From the NCBI RefSeq assembly GCF_007989825.1, contig NZ_BJUA01000004.1, positions 62,001-126,000 of the forward strand: a stretch of DNA of 64,000 nt, read 5' to 3'. The DNA comes from Cellulomonas persica (GTDB lineage Bacteria; Actinomycetota; Actinomycetes; Actinomycetales; Cellulomonadaceae). A program made the translations under genes and the position numbers. Below the pieces are notes generated by a model that was not told the DNA's origin, made no database searches, and worked only from the letters and a program-made list of their open reading frames with translations. This document shows positions 7,572 through 18,668 of this stretch, in pieces. How positions within the stretch are numbered: the first letter of the stretch is position 1; each line of letters starts with the position of its first letter.

Positions 7572-9770
7572 GTGGTGGCGGTCAACACCCAGGGCACGAC
7601 GAGTACGTCCGGATCTGTCGCGAGTCCCGGCGCAGGTGGTCCCGGGGACACCCCGGAGTCGCCCTCGGTCGACGTCCTGGCACGCGCGCTCGAGGCGACC
7701 CAGGTCCCGTACGCGATGTGCGACGCGCACCTGGACGTCGTCTGGGCGAACGCCGCCTTCGAGCGCACGATGGGCTACGACGCCGCGGGGGCGCGCGAGC
7801 GGCAGCGCCGACCCGTGCCGCCCGAGGCGCGCCGGCACGGGGAGATGGCCCGCCTGCGCGAGCGGCTGGGGCGCGGCGAGCCGACCGTCGCCGAGCTGTC
7901 GATCCCGCGCGCGGACGGCTCGGTGTTCCGGTGCAAGGTGTACTTCTCGCCGGTCCCGCTGCCGGACGGCGCACCCGAGCGGTGGATCGTGGCGTTCGAG
8001 GACCGCACCGAGCGGCTCACGCACGACGCCGAGCAGGCGCGGATCGTCGAGGCCGAGCGGCAGGAGCGCCGCAGCGTCAACATCATCGTGCAGGTCTCGG
8101 ACCTGCTCATGGACGTCACCGACCGCGTGACGCCGCTGCACGAGATCGCCGCGCTGCTGCGGCGCACGGTCGTGCGCTGGGCGGCGTTCTACGTCAACGA
8201 CGGGGGTCTGCGCCCGCTCGACGCGTCGAGCGACCTGCGGCCGCCGTCGGGCCGTGGCAACCGGCACGGCGAGTCGCGCCGGGCCGACGGCGGAGACGAG
8301 GCGCACGCGCCGCAGGACGCCGTGCAGCAGCTCCTCGACGGCGACAAGGACCGTCCGGTCGAGCTCTGGCTGGACCACCGGCACCCGCGCGCGTCGGCGT
8401 CGCACTGGCTCGTGGAGCAGATCGCCCGCGAGACGAGCATCGAGGCGTCGAGCCAGGACGTGACGGGTCGCGGCGACACCGCCGGGGGTCGCGCGTTCGT
8501 GCTGCCGGTGCCCGGCCGGCGCCGGGTGATCGGCGTGCTCGTCGTGCAGCCGCGAGACGAGGGCGGGCTGGACGCCTCGACGACCACCGTGCTCGAGCTC
8601 ATCGCACGCCGCGTCGGCCTCGTGCTGGACAACGCGCGCCTGTACGACCGTGAGCACCGCCTCGCCGAGACGCTGCAGCGCGCGATGCTCCCGCAGCAGG
8701 CGGAGGTCGAGGGCCTGGACGTCTGGACGTACTACGCGCCGAACTCGGAGAACGCGCAGGTGGGTGGCGACTGGTACGACGTGCTGCAGATCGCCCCGGA
8801 CGTCGTGGGGGTCGTGATCGGCGACGTCGTGGGCCACGACGTCGAGGCCGCGGCGGCGATGGGGCAGCTGCGCTCGGTCGTGCGGTCCTACGCGTACGAC
8901 GTGACGCTGCCCGGTCCCGTGCTCGAGCGCGTCGACCAGCTCGTCGCCGGGATGCGCATCCCGCGCGCGGCCGGGCTGGTGCTCTCGACGCTGCATCGCG
9001 ACGGCGAGGCGTGGCGCCTGCGCTGGTCGCGCGCGGGGCACCTGCCGGTGCTGCACGCGCGCGGCGGGCAGGTCACGCCGCTGCTGGGAGCGGGCGGTCC
9101 GCTCGTCGGGTTCGGCGGCGGCCAGCGCGACACCGAGGAGCTCGTCCTCGAGCCCGGGGACGTGCTCGTCTACCACACGGACGGCCTCGTCGAACGGCGC
9201 GACCGCGACCTGCGCGAGGGTCTGCGCGCGCTCGAGCACGTCGTCGCGGGCGTGACCGCGCGGGACTCGGCGGGCATCGGCGAGGAGCTGCTGTCCCGCC
9301 TCGCGGACCACCCCGAGGACGACGTCGCGGTCGTCGTCGTGCGCGTGCCCGACCCGCGGGACGCCGCGGAGCGCGGTCGCAGCCCGCGCCGACGCCGGTG
9401 GTCGCTGCCGAGCGAGGCGGCCTCGGTGGCCCGCGCGCGGCACGCCGTGGTCCGCACGTGCCACGCGTGGGACATGCCCGACGCCGCGAACGCCGAGCTG
9501 GTCGTGTCCGAGCTCGTCGCGAACGCGGTGCTGCACGGGTTCGGCCACGTCTCGCTGCAGCTCTACGACACGGGCGACGGCCTGCGCATCGAGGTCGAGG
9601 ACGGCAACCCGGCGCCGCCCGTCACGACCGACGGGCACCCCGGCCGCGTCGGCGGGTTCGGCATGCAGATCGTCGAGCGGCTCGCGGACTGGGGCTGGCG
9701 GCAGTCGAACCGCGGCAAGGTCGTGTGGGCGAAGGTGCGCCCGGGTGCGCTGCCGCCCACGGGCCGCTGA
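7572..9770 (+). CDS. PAS-GAF-PP2C (SpoIIE) phosphatase with C-terminal HATPase (anti-sigma kinase) domain
   Basis: The roughly 732-residue multidomain regulator has, in order: a PAS domain (about residues 35-155), a GAF-like domain (about 175-360), a SpoIIE-type PP2C phosphatase (GGDWYDV, then VGVVIGDVVGHDVEAAA, and LVYHTDGLVERRD), and an RsbW-like HATPase_c domain (ELVVSELVANAVLHG, IEVEDGNPAPP, GGFGMQIVERLADWGW). It therefore combines phosphatase and kinase arms of a partner switch in one chain. The start is uncertain: GTG at 7572 or 7575, with GACGAT or GGAGG just upstream. STAS genes lie on both sides. Confidence 0.9.
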   Translation: MVAVNTQGTTSTSGSVASPGAGGPGDTPESPSVDVLARALEATQVPYAMCDAHLDVVWANAAFERTMGYDAAGARERQRRPVPPEARRHGEMARLRERLGRGEPTVAELSIPRADGSVFRCKVYFSPVPLPDGAPERWIVAFEDRTERLTHDAEQARIVEAERQERRSVNIIVQVSDLLMDVTDRVTPLHEIAALLRRTVVRWAAFYVNDGGLRPLDASSDLRPPSGRGNRHGESRRADGGDEAHAPQDAVQQLLDGDKDRPVELWLDHRHPRASASHWLVEQIARETSIEASSQDVTGRGDTAGGRAFVLPVPGRRRVIGVLVVQPRDEGGLDASTTTVLELIARRVGLVLDNARLYDREHRLAETLQRAMLPQQAEVEGLDVWTYYAPNSENAQVGGDWYDVLQIAPDVVGVVIGDVVGHDVEAAAAMGQLRSVVRSYAYDVTLPGPVLERVDQLVAGMRIPRAAGLVLSTLHRDGEAWRLRWSRAGHLPVLHARGGQVTPLLGAGGPLVGFGGGQRDTEELVLEPGDVLVYHTDGLVERRDRDLREGLRALEHVVAGVTARDSAGIGEELLSRLADHPEDDVAVVVVRVPDPRDAAERGRSPRRRRWSLPSEAASVARARHAVVRTCHAWDMPDAANAELVVSELVANAVLHGFGHVSLQLYDTGDGLRIEVEDGNPAPPVTTDGHPGRVGGFGMQIVERLADWGWRQSNRGKVVWAKVRPGALPPTGR

Positions 9771-9773
9771 CGT

Positions 9774-9793
9774 CGCCCGTCGCGCGACGGGCG
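9774..9793. terminator. Short palindromic hairpin after the PP2C gene
   Basis: A 20-bp perfect palindrome (CGCCCGTCGC and its complement) starts 4 bp after the stop of the phosphatase/kinase gene. It lies between that gene and the convergent STAS gene and may end transcription from either side. Three imperfect GGCTCAGGYGGCGA units follow at about 9855-9900. Confidence 0.5.
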
Positions 9794-9891
9794 TGACGCG
9801 CACGGGCACGACGAGGTCCGCGCAGATCGCGCGAGCGGCCTGAAGGATCGCGGTCGGCTCAGGCGGCGAGACGGGCTCAGGTGGCGACGGC

Positions 9892-10251
9892 TCAGGTGGT
9901 GGCGGGCGCCGAGAAGTCGGACGCGGGCCGGGCGTCCTCGCACCGGTGGTCCGGGTCGAGCCGGAACATCTCGAGCGCGCCGCAGACCTCGAGCACGAAC
10001 AGGTCACGCGGGTCGGCACCCCGCAGCGCCGCGGCGCCGCCGCGCTTGCGCGCGGAGTCGGCGAGCGCGATGAGGAACGCCGCGCCCGTGGAGTCCATGA
10101 ACGTCACGCGGCACATGTCGATCACCACGAGCTGACGGCGCAGGCCGACGACCCTCGCGGCGACTTCCGGGAACTGGTCCCGCTCGGCGAGGTCGAGGTC
10201 GCCGGTGATGACGAGCGTGGTGCTCGTCGGCGACGTGGAGATCTCGATCAT
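9892..10251 (-). CDS. STAS-domain anti-sigma factor antagonist
   Basis: The 119-residue protein is a STAS domain (LVITGDLDLAERDQFPEVAAR) with the conserved serine in VTFMDSTGAAFLIALADSA near residue 54. It is convergent with the PP2C/HATPase gene. Together with the STAS gene at 7070 it suggests that one phosphatase/kinase serves two antagonists, or that two sigma switches meet here. The partner sigma factor is not in the window. The start ATG at 10249-10251 is preceded by a purine-rich GGGGAC. Confidence 0.88.
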   Translation of the reverse strand: MIEISTSPTSTTLVITGDLDLAERDQFPEVAARVVGLRRQLVVIDMCRVTFMDSTGAAFLIALADSARKRGGAAALRGADPRDLFVLEVCGALEMFRLDPDHRCEDARPASDFSAPATT

Positions 10252-10448
10252 GTCCGTCCCCAGGGGGTGTGGTGGCTCGGCTGCTCGACCCTAGTTGCCC
10301 CCTGGGGACTGCGCACGCCGAACGCGCCGCGAAGTCGGACGCACGTCCGACAGGACGGGCGTGCCCGGCCGGCCTCCGGTGGGAGCGCGCACACGGCTCG
10401 GGCGCGCTGGCCTGCGCGATCGGCGAGCGGGCGCGGCAGACTGAGGCC

Positions 10449-12357
<1,909 letters not shown>

Positions 12358-12374
12358 GCCAGGCACGGGCGTCG

Positions 12375-12410
12375 ACAAGGCCCGGACCCGCTGAGGGGTC
12401 CGGGCCTTGT
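12375..12410. terminator. Bidirectional terminator between purA and the MFS gene
   Basis: A perfect 15-bp stem (ACAAGGCCCGGACCC at 12375-12389, complement at 12396-12410) with a 6-nt loop lies 17 bp after purA. The symmetric structure sits between convergent genes, so it can serve both. Confidence 0.82.
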
Positions 12411-12436
12411 CCGTCGTCGGGGCGGGTGGCGGTCGG

Positions 12437-13801
12437 TCAGGCGGTGGGCGTGAGGTCCGGGTTGGCCGCCTCGGCCGCGGCGACCGTGGCGCGACGCACC
12501 GTGAACACGGGGTAGAGGGCGGCCAGCGCGGTGACGACCGCCGCGCCGACCAGCACCGGCCGGATGCCCGCCTGCTCGCCGATCACGCCCGCGAGCAGCG
12601 CACCCACCGGCATGAGCCCGTACGCGATGGTCCGGCCGGCGCCGGACGTGCGGCCCAGCAGCTCGCGCGGGACGACGCGCTGGCGCAGCGACATCGAGAT
12701 CGTGTTGCCGATCGTGTTGGTCGCGCCGAGGAGCACCATGACCGCGCCGATCGCCGCGACCCGCGGCACGAGCACCGGCACGAGCAGCATGGGCGCGATC
12801 ACGCCCCAGCACACGTACATGACGCCGAGCTCGGGCAGGCGGCGCACGAGTCGCTCGGTCAGCAGCGAACCGCCGATGGCCCCGAGCGCGAACAGCGTCG
12901 CGAGCAGCGCGTAGTGCTCGGCGCGGACCCCGACCTGCGACCCCGGGCCGACCGCCCACAGCAGGAACACGGCCATGTACGCGGTGTTCGCCATGTTCAT
13001 GACGCCGCCGGCCAGCACGAACGGGCGCAGCACCGGGTGGTGCACGACGTACCGCACGCCCTCGCGCACGTCGGCGCTCGCGCGGGTGGGGGTGGACCGC
13101 TCGGCGCGGTAACGGCCGGGGATGCCGCGCAGCAGCACGACGACCGCGATCACGGCCATCGCCGCGGGGACGCCGAGCACCCAGCCGGTGCCGAGCGCGA
13201 GCAGCCCGCCCGCGAGCGGGCTCCCGACGAACGTGTTGGTCACCTGCTGCGTCGCCAGCACGCGTCCGTTGGCGGCCTGCAGCCGGCTGCGCGGGACGAG
13301 GTCGGGCACGAGCGCGGTCTGTGCGAGGTCGGCGAACACCTCGGTCACGCCGTAGCCCAGCACCAGCAGGACGAGGGTGAGGATCGTCAGGTGGCCCGTG
13401 AGCGCGAGCGCGGCGCCGGTGGCCAGGAGCGCGCCGCGGACGCCCAGCGCGACGACCTGCGCGGTGCGGCGGTCGGTCCGGTCGATCACGACGCCGCCGA
13501 GGAGGCCGAGCAGGAGCCACGGCAGCCACGTGGCCGCCGCGAGCAGCGCGAGCTGGCCGGGGGAGCGTGTGAGCGTCAGCGCGACGAGCGGGGCGCCCAT
13601 CTGCACGACGCCGTCGCCGAGGTTCGCCAGGCCGGTCGAGGTGAGCAGCGCCAGGAACCGGCCGCCGAGCGGCTCGAGCGGCGCGGTCTCGGTCGCGTCG
13701 GCGGGCGGCGGGCCGGGCGTGGTGCGGGTCGGCGGCGTGGTGGCCGTCGAGGTCGTCGCGGTGGTCGGCTCGGTGGTCGGCGCGTGCGTGCTCGTCGTCA
13801 T
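12437..13801 (-). CDS. MFS transporter (drug/siderophore exporter-like)
   Basis: The 454-residue protein starts with a Thr/Pro-rich cytosolic tail (residues 1-45). Twelve hydrophobic segments follow, with the MFS motif GGVVIDRTDRRTAQ between helices 2 and 3. LVPRSRLQAANGRVLATQQVTNTFVGSPLAG is typical of the EntS/MefA-like branch of the MFS. It is divergent from an ArsR-type regulator with shared operator repeats in between, a common arrangement for inducible exporters. The substrate is unknown. Confidence 0.88.
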   Translation of the reverse strand: MTTSTHAPTTEPTTATTSTATTPPTRTTPGPPPADATETAPLEPLGGRFLALLTSTGLANLGDGVVQMGAPLVALTLTRSPGQLALLAAATWLPWLLLGLLGGVVIDRTDRRTAQVVALGVRGALLATGAALALTGHLTILTLVLLVLGYGVTEVFADLAQTALVPDLVPRSRLQAANGRVLATQQVTNTFVGSPLAGGLLALGTGWVLGVPAAMAVIAVVVLLRGIPGRYRAERSTPTRASADVREGVRYVVHHPVLRPFVLAGGVMNMANTAYMAVFLLWAVGPGSQVGVRAEHYALLATLFALGAIGGSLLTERLVRRLPELGVMYVCWGVIAPMLLVPVLVPRVAAIGAVMVLLGATNTIGNTISMSLRQRVVPRELLGRTSGAGRTIAYGLMPVGALLAGVIGEQAGIRPVLVGAAVVTALAALYPVFTVRRATVAAAEAANPDLTPTA

Positions 13802-13828
13802 GGCTGCCCCGTTACGCTGGTGGAAGGA

Positions 13829-13888
13829 TGCAGAGAGTTCGATGCAAAGTTCTCTCTGCAAAGGAAGCGATGCAAAGGTATCTCTGCA
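13829..13888. promoter_or_regulatory. Duplicated operator between MFS and ArsR-type regulator
   Basis: Two 20-bp near-identical units GATGCAAAGNTNTCTCTGCA lie at 13841-13860 and 13869-13888 (18 of 20 identical, spaced 28 bp). An inverted TGCAGAGAG half-site sits at 13829-13837. The second unit ends 2 bp before the regulator ATG. The region is AT-rich for this genome. Binding by the adjacent winged-helix regulator is inferred, not shown. Confidence 0.65.
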
Positions 13889-13889
13889 T

Positions 13890-14582
13890 ATGACGGAGCG
13901 CAAGGGTCAGAACGACGCGGGCACGCCCGGTACCGCCGACGTGCCCCCGATCCCGGCTGTGTCCGTGCCTCCTGCGCCGGCCGAGCAGGCGCGTCCTGGC
14001 GGCCCGGCGGTCGAGCTGCCGAACCCCCTCGGGGCCGAGGCGCTCAAGGCGTTCGCCCACCCCCTGCGGATCGCGATGTACCGCTACCTGTCGGCCCACG
14101 GCTCCGGCACCGCGAGCCAGATCGCGCGCGCGCTCGGGGAGAGCACGGGCCAGACGAGCTACCACCTGCGCCAGCTCGAGCGGCACGGGATCATCGAGGA
14201 CGACCCGAACGCCGCTCCCGGCGGGCGCGAGCGCTGGTGGCGGCCGGTGGGCTTCAGCCTCGACCGGCGCAACATCCAGGAACCCGGGGCGCGGCTCGCG
14301 ATCGAGACGACGCTGCGCGCCGTCATCGCCGAGCGCGCCGAGACGCTGCAGGAGTGGTTCGACTCGATCGACACCGCCGCGCCCTGGGACGACGCCGCGC
14401 TGCACACCTCGTCCACGTCGAGCCTCTCGGTCGAGGAGGCACAGGCGCTCGGGGTCGAGCTGCAGGCGGTGCTCGACCGGCACACCGACGCCGCCAAGGC
14501 GCGCAAGGATGCGGGCGACGGCGTGGTCCGTCGTCGCGTGCGCGTCTACCTCGACGTGTTCCCGCTCCCCGCCGACGGGTGA
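13890..14582 (+). CDS. ArsR-like winged-helix transcriptional regulator
   Basis: The 230-residue protein has a disordered Pro-rich N-terminus (residues 1-45). A winged-helix domain follows: EALKAFAHPLRIAMYRYLSAHGSGTASQIARALGESTGQTSYHLRQLERHGIIED. The C-terminal half (about 115-230) is a helical extension seen in ArsR proteins that sense larger ligands. No metal-binding Cys cluster is present, so metal sensing is unlikely. It probably represses itself and the divergent exporter through the repeats at 13829-13888. Confidence 0.88.
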   Translation: MTERKGQNDAGTPGTADVPPIPAVSVPPAPAEQARPGGPAVELPNPLGAEALKAFAHPLRIAMYRYLSAHGSGTASQIARALGESTGQTSYHLRQLERHGIIEDDPNAAPGGRERWWRPVGFSLDRRNIQEPGARLAIETTLRAVIAERAETLQEWFDSIDTAAPWDDAALHTSSTSSLSVEEAQALGVELQAVLDRHTDAAKARKDAGDGVVRRRVRVYLDVFPLPADG

Positions 14583-14675
14583 CCGAAGCGGTCGGTGACA
14601 CGGCGTCCCCGCGTCACCCCGGACGGAGACGGACGCCGCCGCGGGCGCCCGGCGCACCCCGGTACGCTCGCGGCC

Positions 14676-15938
14676 GTGAAGATCCTCGTCGTCGGAACCG
14701 GTGCCCGTGAGCACGCGATCACCCGGGCCCTCTCGCTCGACCCGGCCGTCACCGAGCTGCACGCCGCACCCGGCAACCCGGGCATCGGCGCGCTCGCGAC
14801 GCTGCACGCGGTCGACCAGCTCGACGGCCGGGCGGTCGCGGACCTGGCCCGCGAGCTCACCGCCGACCTCGTCGTGGTGGGTCCCGAGGCCCCGCTCGTC
14901 GCGGGCGTCGCCGACGCGGTGCGCGCGGCCGGCATCCCGGTGTTCGGCCCGTCCGGCGAGGCCGCCCGGCTCGAGGGGTCGAAGGCGTTCGCCAAGGAGG
15001 TCATGGCCGCCGCGGGCGTGCCCACCGCCGAGCCGCGCGTCGCGACGACCGTCGAGCAGGCCGTCGCCGCGATCGACGAGCTCGGGGCACCGCACGTCGT
15101 CAAGGAGGACGGCCTCGCGGCCGGCAAGGGTGTCGTGGTGACCGACGACCGCCAGGCCGCGATCGAGCACGCGCGCGCATGCCTCGCGAAGGAGGGCGGC
15201 GCGGTCGTCGTCGAGGAGTACCTCGACGGCCCCGAGGTCTCGCTGTTCGTCCTCTCGGACGGCACGGACGTGGTCCCGCTCGTCCCCGCGCAGGACTTCA
15301 AGCGCGCGCTCGACGACGACCAGGGCCCCAACACGGGCGGCATGGGCGCGTACACGCCGCTGCCCTGGGCGCCCGCCGGGCTCGTCGAGGAGGTGCTCGA
15401 GACCGTCGCCCGCCCGACCGTGGCCGAGATGGCGCGGCGCGGCACCCCGTTCGTCGGCGTCCTGTACTGCGGGCTGGCGCTGACCAGCAAGGGCGTGCGC
15501 GTCGTGGAGTTCAACGCGCGGTTCGGCGACCCGGAGACGCAGGTGGTGCTCGCGCGGCTGCGCACGCCGCTCGCGGGGGTGCTGCTCGCCGCCGCGACCG
15601 GCGCGCTGGGCGCGCTGCCGCCGCTCGAGTGGTCCGACGAGGCCGCCGTGACGGTCGTCGTCGCGTCGCAGGGGTACCCGGCGCAGCCGCGGACCGGCGA
15701 CGTGATCGAGGGCCTGGGGGACGCGGACGCCGTCCCGCACGTGCACGTGCTGCACGCGGGAACCGCGGTGGACGACGAGGGTCGGGTCGTCAGCGCGGGC
15801 GGCCGCGTGCTGTCCGTGACGGCGACCGGCGCGGACCTCGCGCAGGCGCGCGAGGCGGCCTACGCGGGCGTCGCGCGGATCACGCTCGACGGCTCGCAGC
15901 ACCGCTCCGACATCGCGCTCAAGGCCGCCTCGGTCTGA
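14676..15938 (+). CDS. purD: Phosphoribosylamine-glycine ligase (GAR synthetase)
   Basis: The 420-residue ATP-grasp enzyme catalyses step 2 of purine synthesis. It starts [15 protein letters not shown] and shows [40 protein letters not shown] and the metal site [12 protein letters not shown] chose GTG at 14676 because TACGCT at 14663-14668 gives a 7-nt leaderless spacing. Upstream codons in the same frame are implausible. It precedes purC by 226 bp on the same strand. Confidence 0.96.
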   Translation: MKILVVGTGAREHAITRALSLDPAVTELHAAPGNPGIGALATLHAVDQLDGRAVADLARELTADLVVVGPEAPLVAGVADAVRAAGIPVFGPSGEAARLEGSKAFAKEVMAAAGVPTAEPRVATTVEQAVAAIDELGAPHVVKEDGLAAGKGVVVTDDRQAAIEHARACLAKEGGAVVVEEYLDGPEVSLFVLSDGTDVVPLVPAQDFKRALDDDQGPNTGGMGAYTPLPWAPAGLVEEVLETVARPTVAEMARRGTPFVGVLYCGLALTSKGVRVVEFNARFGDPETQVVLARLRTPLAGVLLAAATGALGALPPLEWSDEAAVTVVVASQGYPAQPRTGDVIEGLGDADAVPHVHVLHAGTAVDDEGRVVSAGGRVLSVTATGADLAQAREAAYAGVARITLDGSQHRSDIALKAASV

Positions 15939-15995
15939 CCCCGCCGCTCCGACGGCGCCGGCTCGGTGCGGCGGTGCGCCTGCGCCGAGCCGGGT

Positions 15996-16075
15996 ACAGA
16001 TGCGCGAGCTCGGCACAGATGCGCGAGCTCGGCAGTCCAGATGCACGAGCTCGCGCACGACTGCCGAGCTCGTCG
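15996..16075. repeat. Short intergenic tandem repeats between purD and purC
   Basis: The 19-bp unit ACAGATGCGCGAGCTCGGC occurs twice back to back (15996-16014, 16015-16033). A degenerate third copy and an inverted GCCGAGCTCG follow. No gene is present in this 226-bp gap. Similar short CGAGC-rich repeats occur between other genes in this window (62969-63223). Confidence 0.7.
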
Positions 16076-16164
16076 GACGCGCCCGCGGGCCTCGTCGCAC
16101 GCGCGGGCCGTCCGGCCGGCGGGCGCGACGTGACCTCGCGCAGCCGTGCCGTCACACTAGGGCC

Positions 16165-17097
16165 GTGACTCTCGACGCCACGGGCACCCCCACCGCGACC
16201 GTCCCCGGCTGGACCCACACCTACTCGGGCAAGGTCCGCGACCTGTACGTGCCCGACGAGACTGCCGCCGGCCAGGCGATCCGGGACGCGCACGGGGACG
16301 TGGTGCTCGTCGTCGCGAGCGACCGGATCTCCGCGTACGACCACGTGCTGAGCCCGGGCATCCCCGACAAGGGCGTGGTCCTGACCCAGCTGTCGCTGTG
16401 GTGGTTCGAGCAGCTTGCGGACCTCGTGCCGAGCCACGTCGTCTCGACGGACGTGCCCGCGCAGCTCTCGGGCCGCGCCATGATCTGCCGGCGCCTGGAG
16501 ATGTTCCCGGTCGAGTGCGTCGCGCGCGGGTACCTCACCGGGTCGGGGCTGGCCGAGTACCGCGCGTCCGGCGAGGTCACGGGCATCGCGCTGCCGCCCG
16601 GCCTCGTCGACGGCTCGCGCCTGCCCGAGCCGATCTTCACGCCCGCGACGAAGGCCGAGCTGGGTGAGCACGACGAGAACGTGCCGTACTCGGTCGTCGA
16701 GCAGGTCGTCGGCGAGGAGGACGCCGCCGCGCTGCGCAGCCTGACCCTGGCGGTCTACGCGCGCGCCGAGGCGATCGCGCGCGAGCGCGGCGTGATCCTC
16801 GCGGACACCAAGCTGGAGTTCGGCACCGACCCGGCCACGGGCGCCATCACGCTCGGCGACGAGGTGCTCACGCCGGACTCGTCGCGGTTCTGGCCCGCCG
16901 ACCAGTGGCAGCCCGGCCACCCGCAGCCGAGCTTCGACAAGCAGTTCGTGCGCGACTGGCTGACGTCGGCCGCCTCGGGCTGGGAGCGGGCGTCGGACAC
17001 GCCGCCCCCGCCGCTGCCCGCCGACGTGGTCGACCGGACGCGCGAGCGCTACCTCGAGGCGTACGAGCGCCTCACCGGCGTCCCGCTCGCGCTCTGA
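16165..17097 (+). CDS. purC: SAICAR synthetase
   Basis: The 310-residue enzyme joins aspartate to CAIR. Motifs are YSGKVRDLY (ATP loop), VASDRISAYDHVL, CVARGYLTGSGLAEY and LADTKLEFG. Size fits the longer actinobacterial/eukaryotic type. GTG at 16165 lies 6 nt after CACACT (16153-16158), pointing to leaderless initiation. It is followed after 28 bp by an amidohydrolase gene on the same strand. Confidence 0.96.
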   Translation: MTLDATGTPTATVPGWTHTYSGKVRDLYVPDETAAGQAIRDAHGDVVLVVASDRISAYDHVLSPGIPDKGVVLTQLSLWWFEQLADLVPSHVVSTDVPAQLSGRAMICRRLEMFPVECVARGYLTGSGLAEYRASGEVTGIALPPGLVDGSRLPEPIFTPATKAELGEHDENVPYSVVEQVVGEEDAAALRSLTLAVYARAEAIARERGVILADTKLEFGTDPATGAITLGDEVLTPDSSRFWPADQWQPGHPQPSFDKQFVRDWLTSAASGWERASDTPPPPLPADVVDRTRERYLEAYERLTGVPLAL

Positions 17098-17125
17098 CGC
17101 CGCTGGTCGCGGGGCGGGGCCGGTC

Positions 17126-18598
17126 GTGAGCGACGTGCTGATCCGCGAGGTCCGACGCGTCGGGCACGACGCTCCCGTCGACGTGCTCGTGCGGGGCGGT
17201 CGCGTCGCCGCGGTCGCGCCCGGGCTCGCGCGTGCGGCAGGTGTCCCCGAGGTCGCCGGCGAGGGCCGGTTCGTCGTCCCCGGCCTGTGGGACCAGCACA
17301 CCCACCTCACGCAGTGGGCGATGGTGCGTCGTCGTCTGGACCTGTCGTCGGCGACGTCGGCCGCGCAGGTGCTCGCGCTCGTCGCCGACCGGCTGGCCGC
17401 CGCACCGCCGGCCGCGGGCGAACCGCTCGTCGGGCACGGCTTCCGGGACGGGCTGTGGCCCGACGAGCCGACCGTGGCCGGCCTCGACGCCGTCGCCGGC
17501 GACGTGCCCGTGGTGCTCGTCTCCGGTGACCTGCACTGCGCGTGGGTGTCGAGCGCGGGCCTGCGGTTCCTCGGTGCGCGCCCGGTGCCCGGCCTGCTGC
17601 GCGAGACCGACTGGATGCCGCTGCAGGGCCGCGTCGAGCACCTGCCCGACGCGACGGTCGACGCGCTCGTCGACGAGGCGCTGACCGCGGCGGCCGCGCG
17701 GGGTGTCGTCGGCGTCGTCGACCTGGAGATCGCCGACAACCTCGCGGTGTGGCGGCGGCGGGTCGCGGCCGGGTCCGTGCCGATGCGGGTGCGGGCAGGG
17801 GTGTGGCAGCCGTACCTCGACCGCGTCGTGCGTGAGGAGCTGAGCACGACCGACCCCGTGGCGGCGGGCTCGCTCGTCGTGCAGGGCCCGCTCAAGGTGA
17901 TCGTCGACGGCTCGCTCAACACCCGCACAGCCTGGTGCGACGAGCCGTACCCGGGGACCGACCACCACGGCGTGCTGTCCGTCCCGGAAGCCGAGCTCGT
18001 CCCGCTGCTCGCGCACGCCACGCGGCACGGTCTGCGCGTCGCGGTGCACGCGATCGGTGACGCCGCGGTGCGACTCGCGCTCGACGCGATCGCCGCGACC
18101 GGCGCACGCGGCTCGGTCGAGCACGCGCAGCTGGTGGCGGCCGACGACGTGGCGCGGTTCGCGGCGCTCGGCGTCGTCGCGAGCGTGCAGCCCGCGCACC
18201 TGCTCGACGACCGCGACGTGGCGGCCCGGCACTGGGCGGGCCGGACGGCGCGCGCCTTCCCGTACGGCACGCTGCACCGCGCCGGGGTGGCGCTCGCGTT
18301 CGGCTCGGACGCGCCCGTGGCGGCGCTCGACCCGTGGCTCGCGATCGACGCCGCGGTGCACCGGGCCGCGCCGGGTGACCAGCCGTTCCACGGCGACGAG
18401 GCGCTGCCGGCGTCGGTGGCGCTGGCGTCGTCGGTGGACGGCGAGCCGCTGGGGCTGCGCGTCGGTGGTCCGGGCGACCTCGTCGTGCTGGACGACGACC
18501 CGGTGGCCCTCGCCGCCGAGCCCGGCGGGCTCAGGGGAGTGCGCGTGGCGGGGACGCTGGTCGCGGGGCGGTGGGCGTTCCGGGACGGCCTGGGCTGA
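17126..18598 (+). CDS. Amidohydrolase family 3 protein (YtcJ-like)
   Basis: The 490-residue protein has the family metal motif DQHTHLTQW near residue 56 and the typical HCAWVSSAGLRFLG segment. A central metal-ligand His-containing stretch AVHAIGDAAVRLALDAI follows, then VEHAQLV and FGSDAPVAALDPW near the C-terminus. Members hydrolyse N-acyl or cyclic amide bonds; the substrate is unknown. Proximity to purC (28 bp) suggests co-transcription but no purine role is implied by the sequence. Confidence 0.88.
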   Translation: MSDVLIREVRRVGHDAPVDVLVRGGRVAAVAPGLARAAGVPEVAGEGRFVVPGLWDQHTHLTQWAMVRRRLDLSSATSAAQVLALVADRLAAAPPAAGEPLVGHGFRDGLWPDEPTVAGLDAVAGDVPVVLVSGDLHCAWVSSAGLRFLGARPVPGLLRETDWMPLQGRVEHLPDATVDALVDEALTAAAARGVVGVVDLEIADNLAVWRRRVAAGSVPMRVRAGVWQPYLDRVVREELSTTDPVAAGSLVVQGPLKVIVDGSLNTRTAWCDEPYPGTDHHGVLSVPEAELVPLLAHATRHGLRVAVHAIGDAAVRLALDAIAATGARGSVEHAQLVAADDVARFAALGVVASVQPAHLLDDRDVAARHWAGRTARAFPYGTLHRAGVALAFGSDAPVAALDPWLAIDAAVHRAAPGDQPFHGDEALPASVALASSVDGEPLGLRVGGPGDLVVLDDDPVALAAEPGGLRGVRVAGTLVAGRWAFRDGLG

Positions 18599-18640
18599 CG
18601 TCCGGACCGTGCCGGTGCGGACCGCCCAGGGGCTTGTGCC

Positions 18641-18661
18641 ATATATCGATAGACGATATAT
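18641..18661. promoter_or_regulatory. PadR-type operator
   Basis: A perfect inverted repeat ATATATCG-ATAGA-CGATATAT (18641-18661) lies just upstream of the PadR gene in an island of AT-rich sequence, very rare in this genome. PadR regulators of this subgroup bind ATAT...ATAT dyads and repress their own operons. The direct overlap with the start region supports autorepression. Confidence 0.72.
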
Positions 18662-18668
18662 ATCGAGC

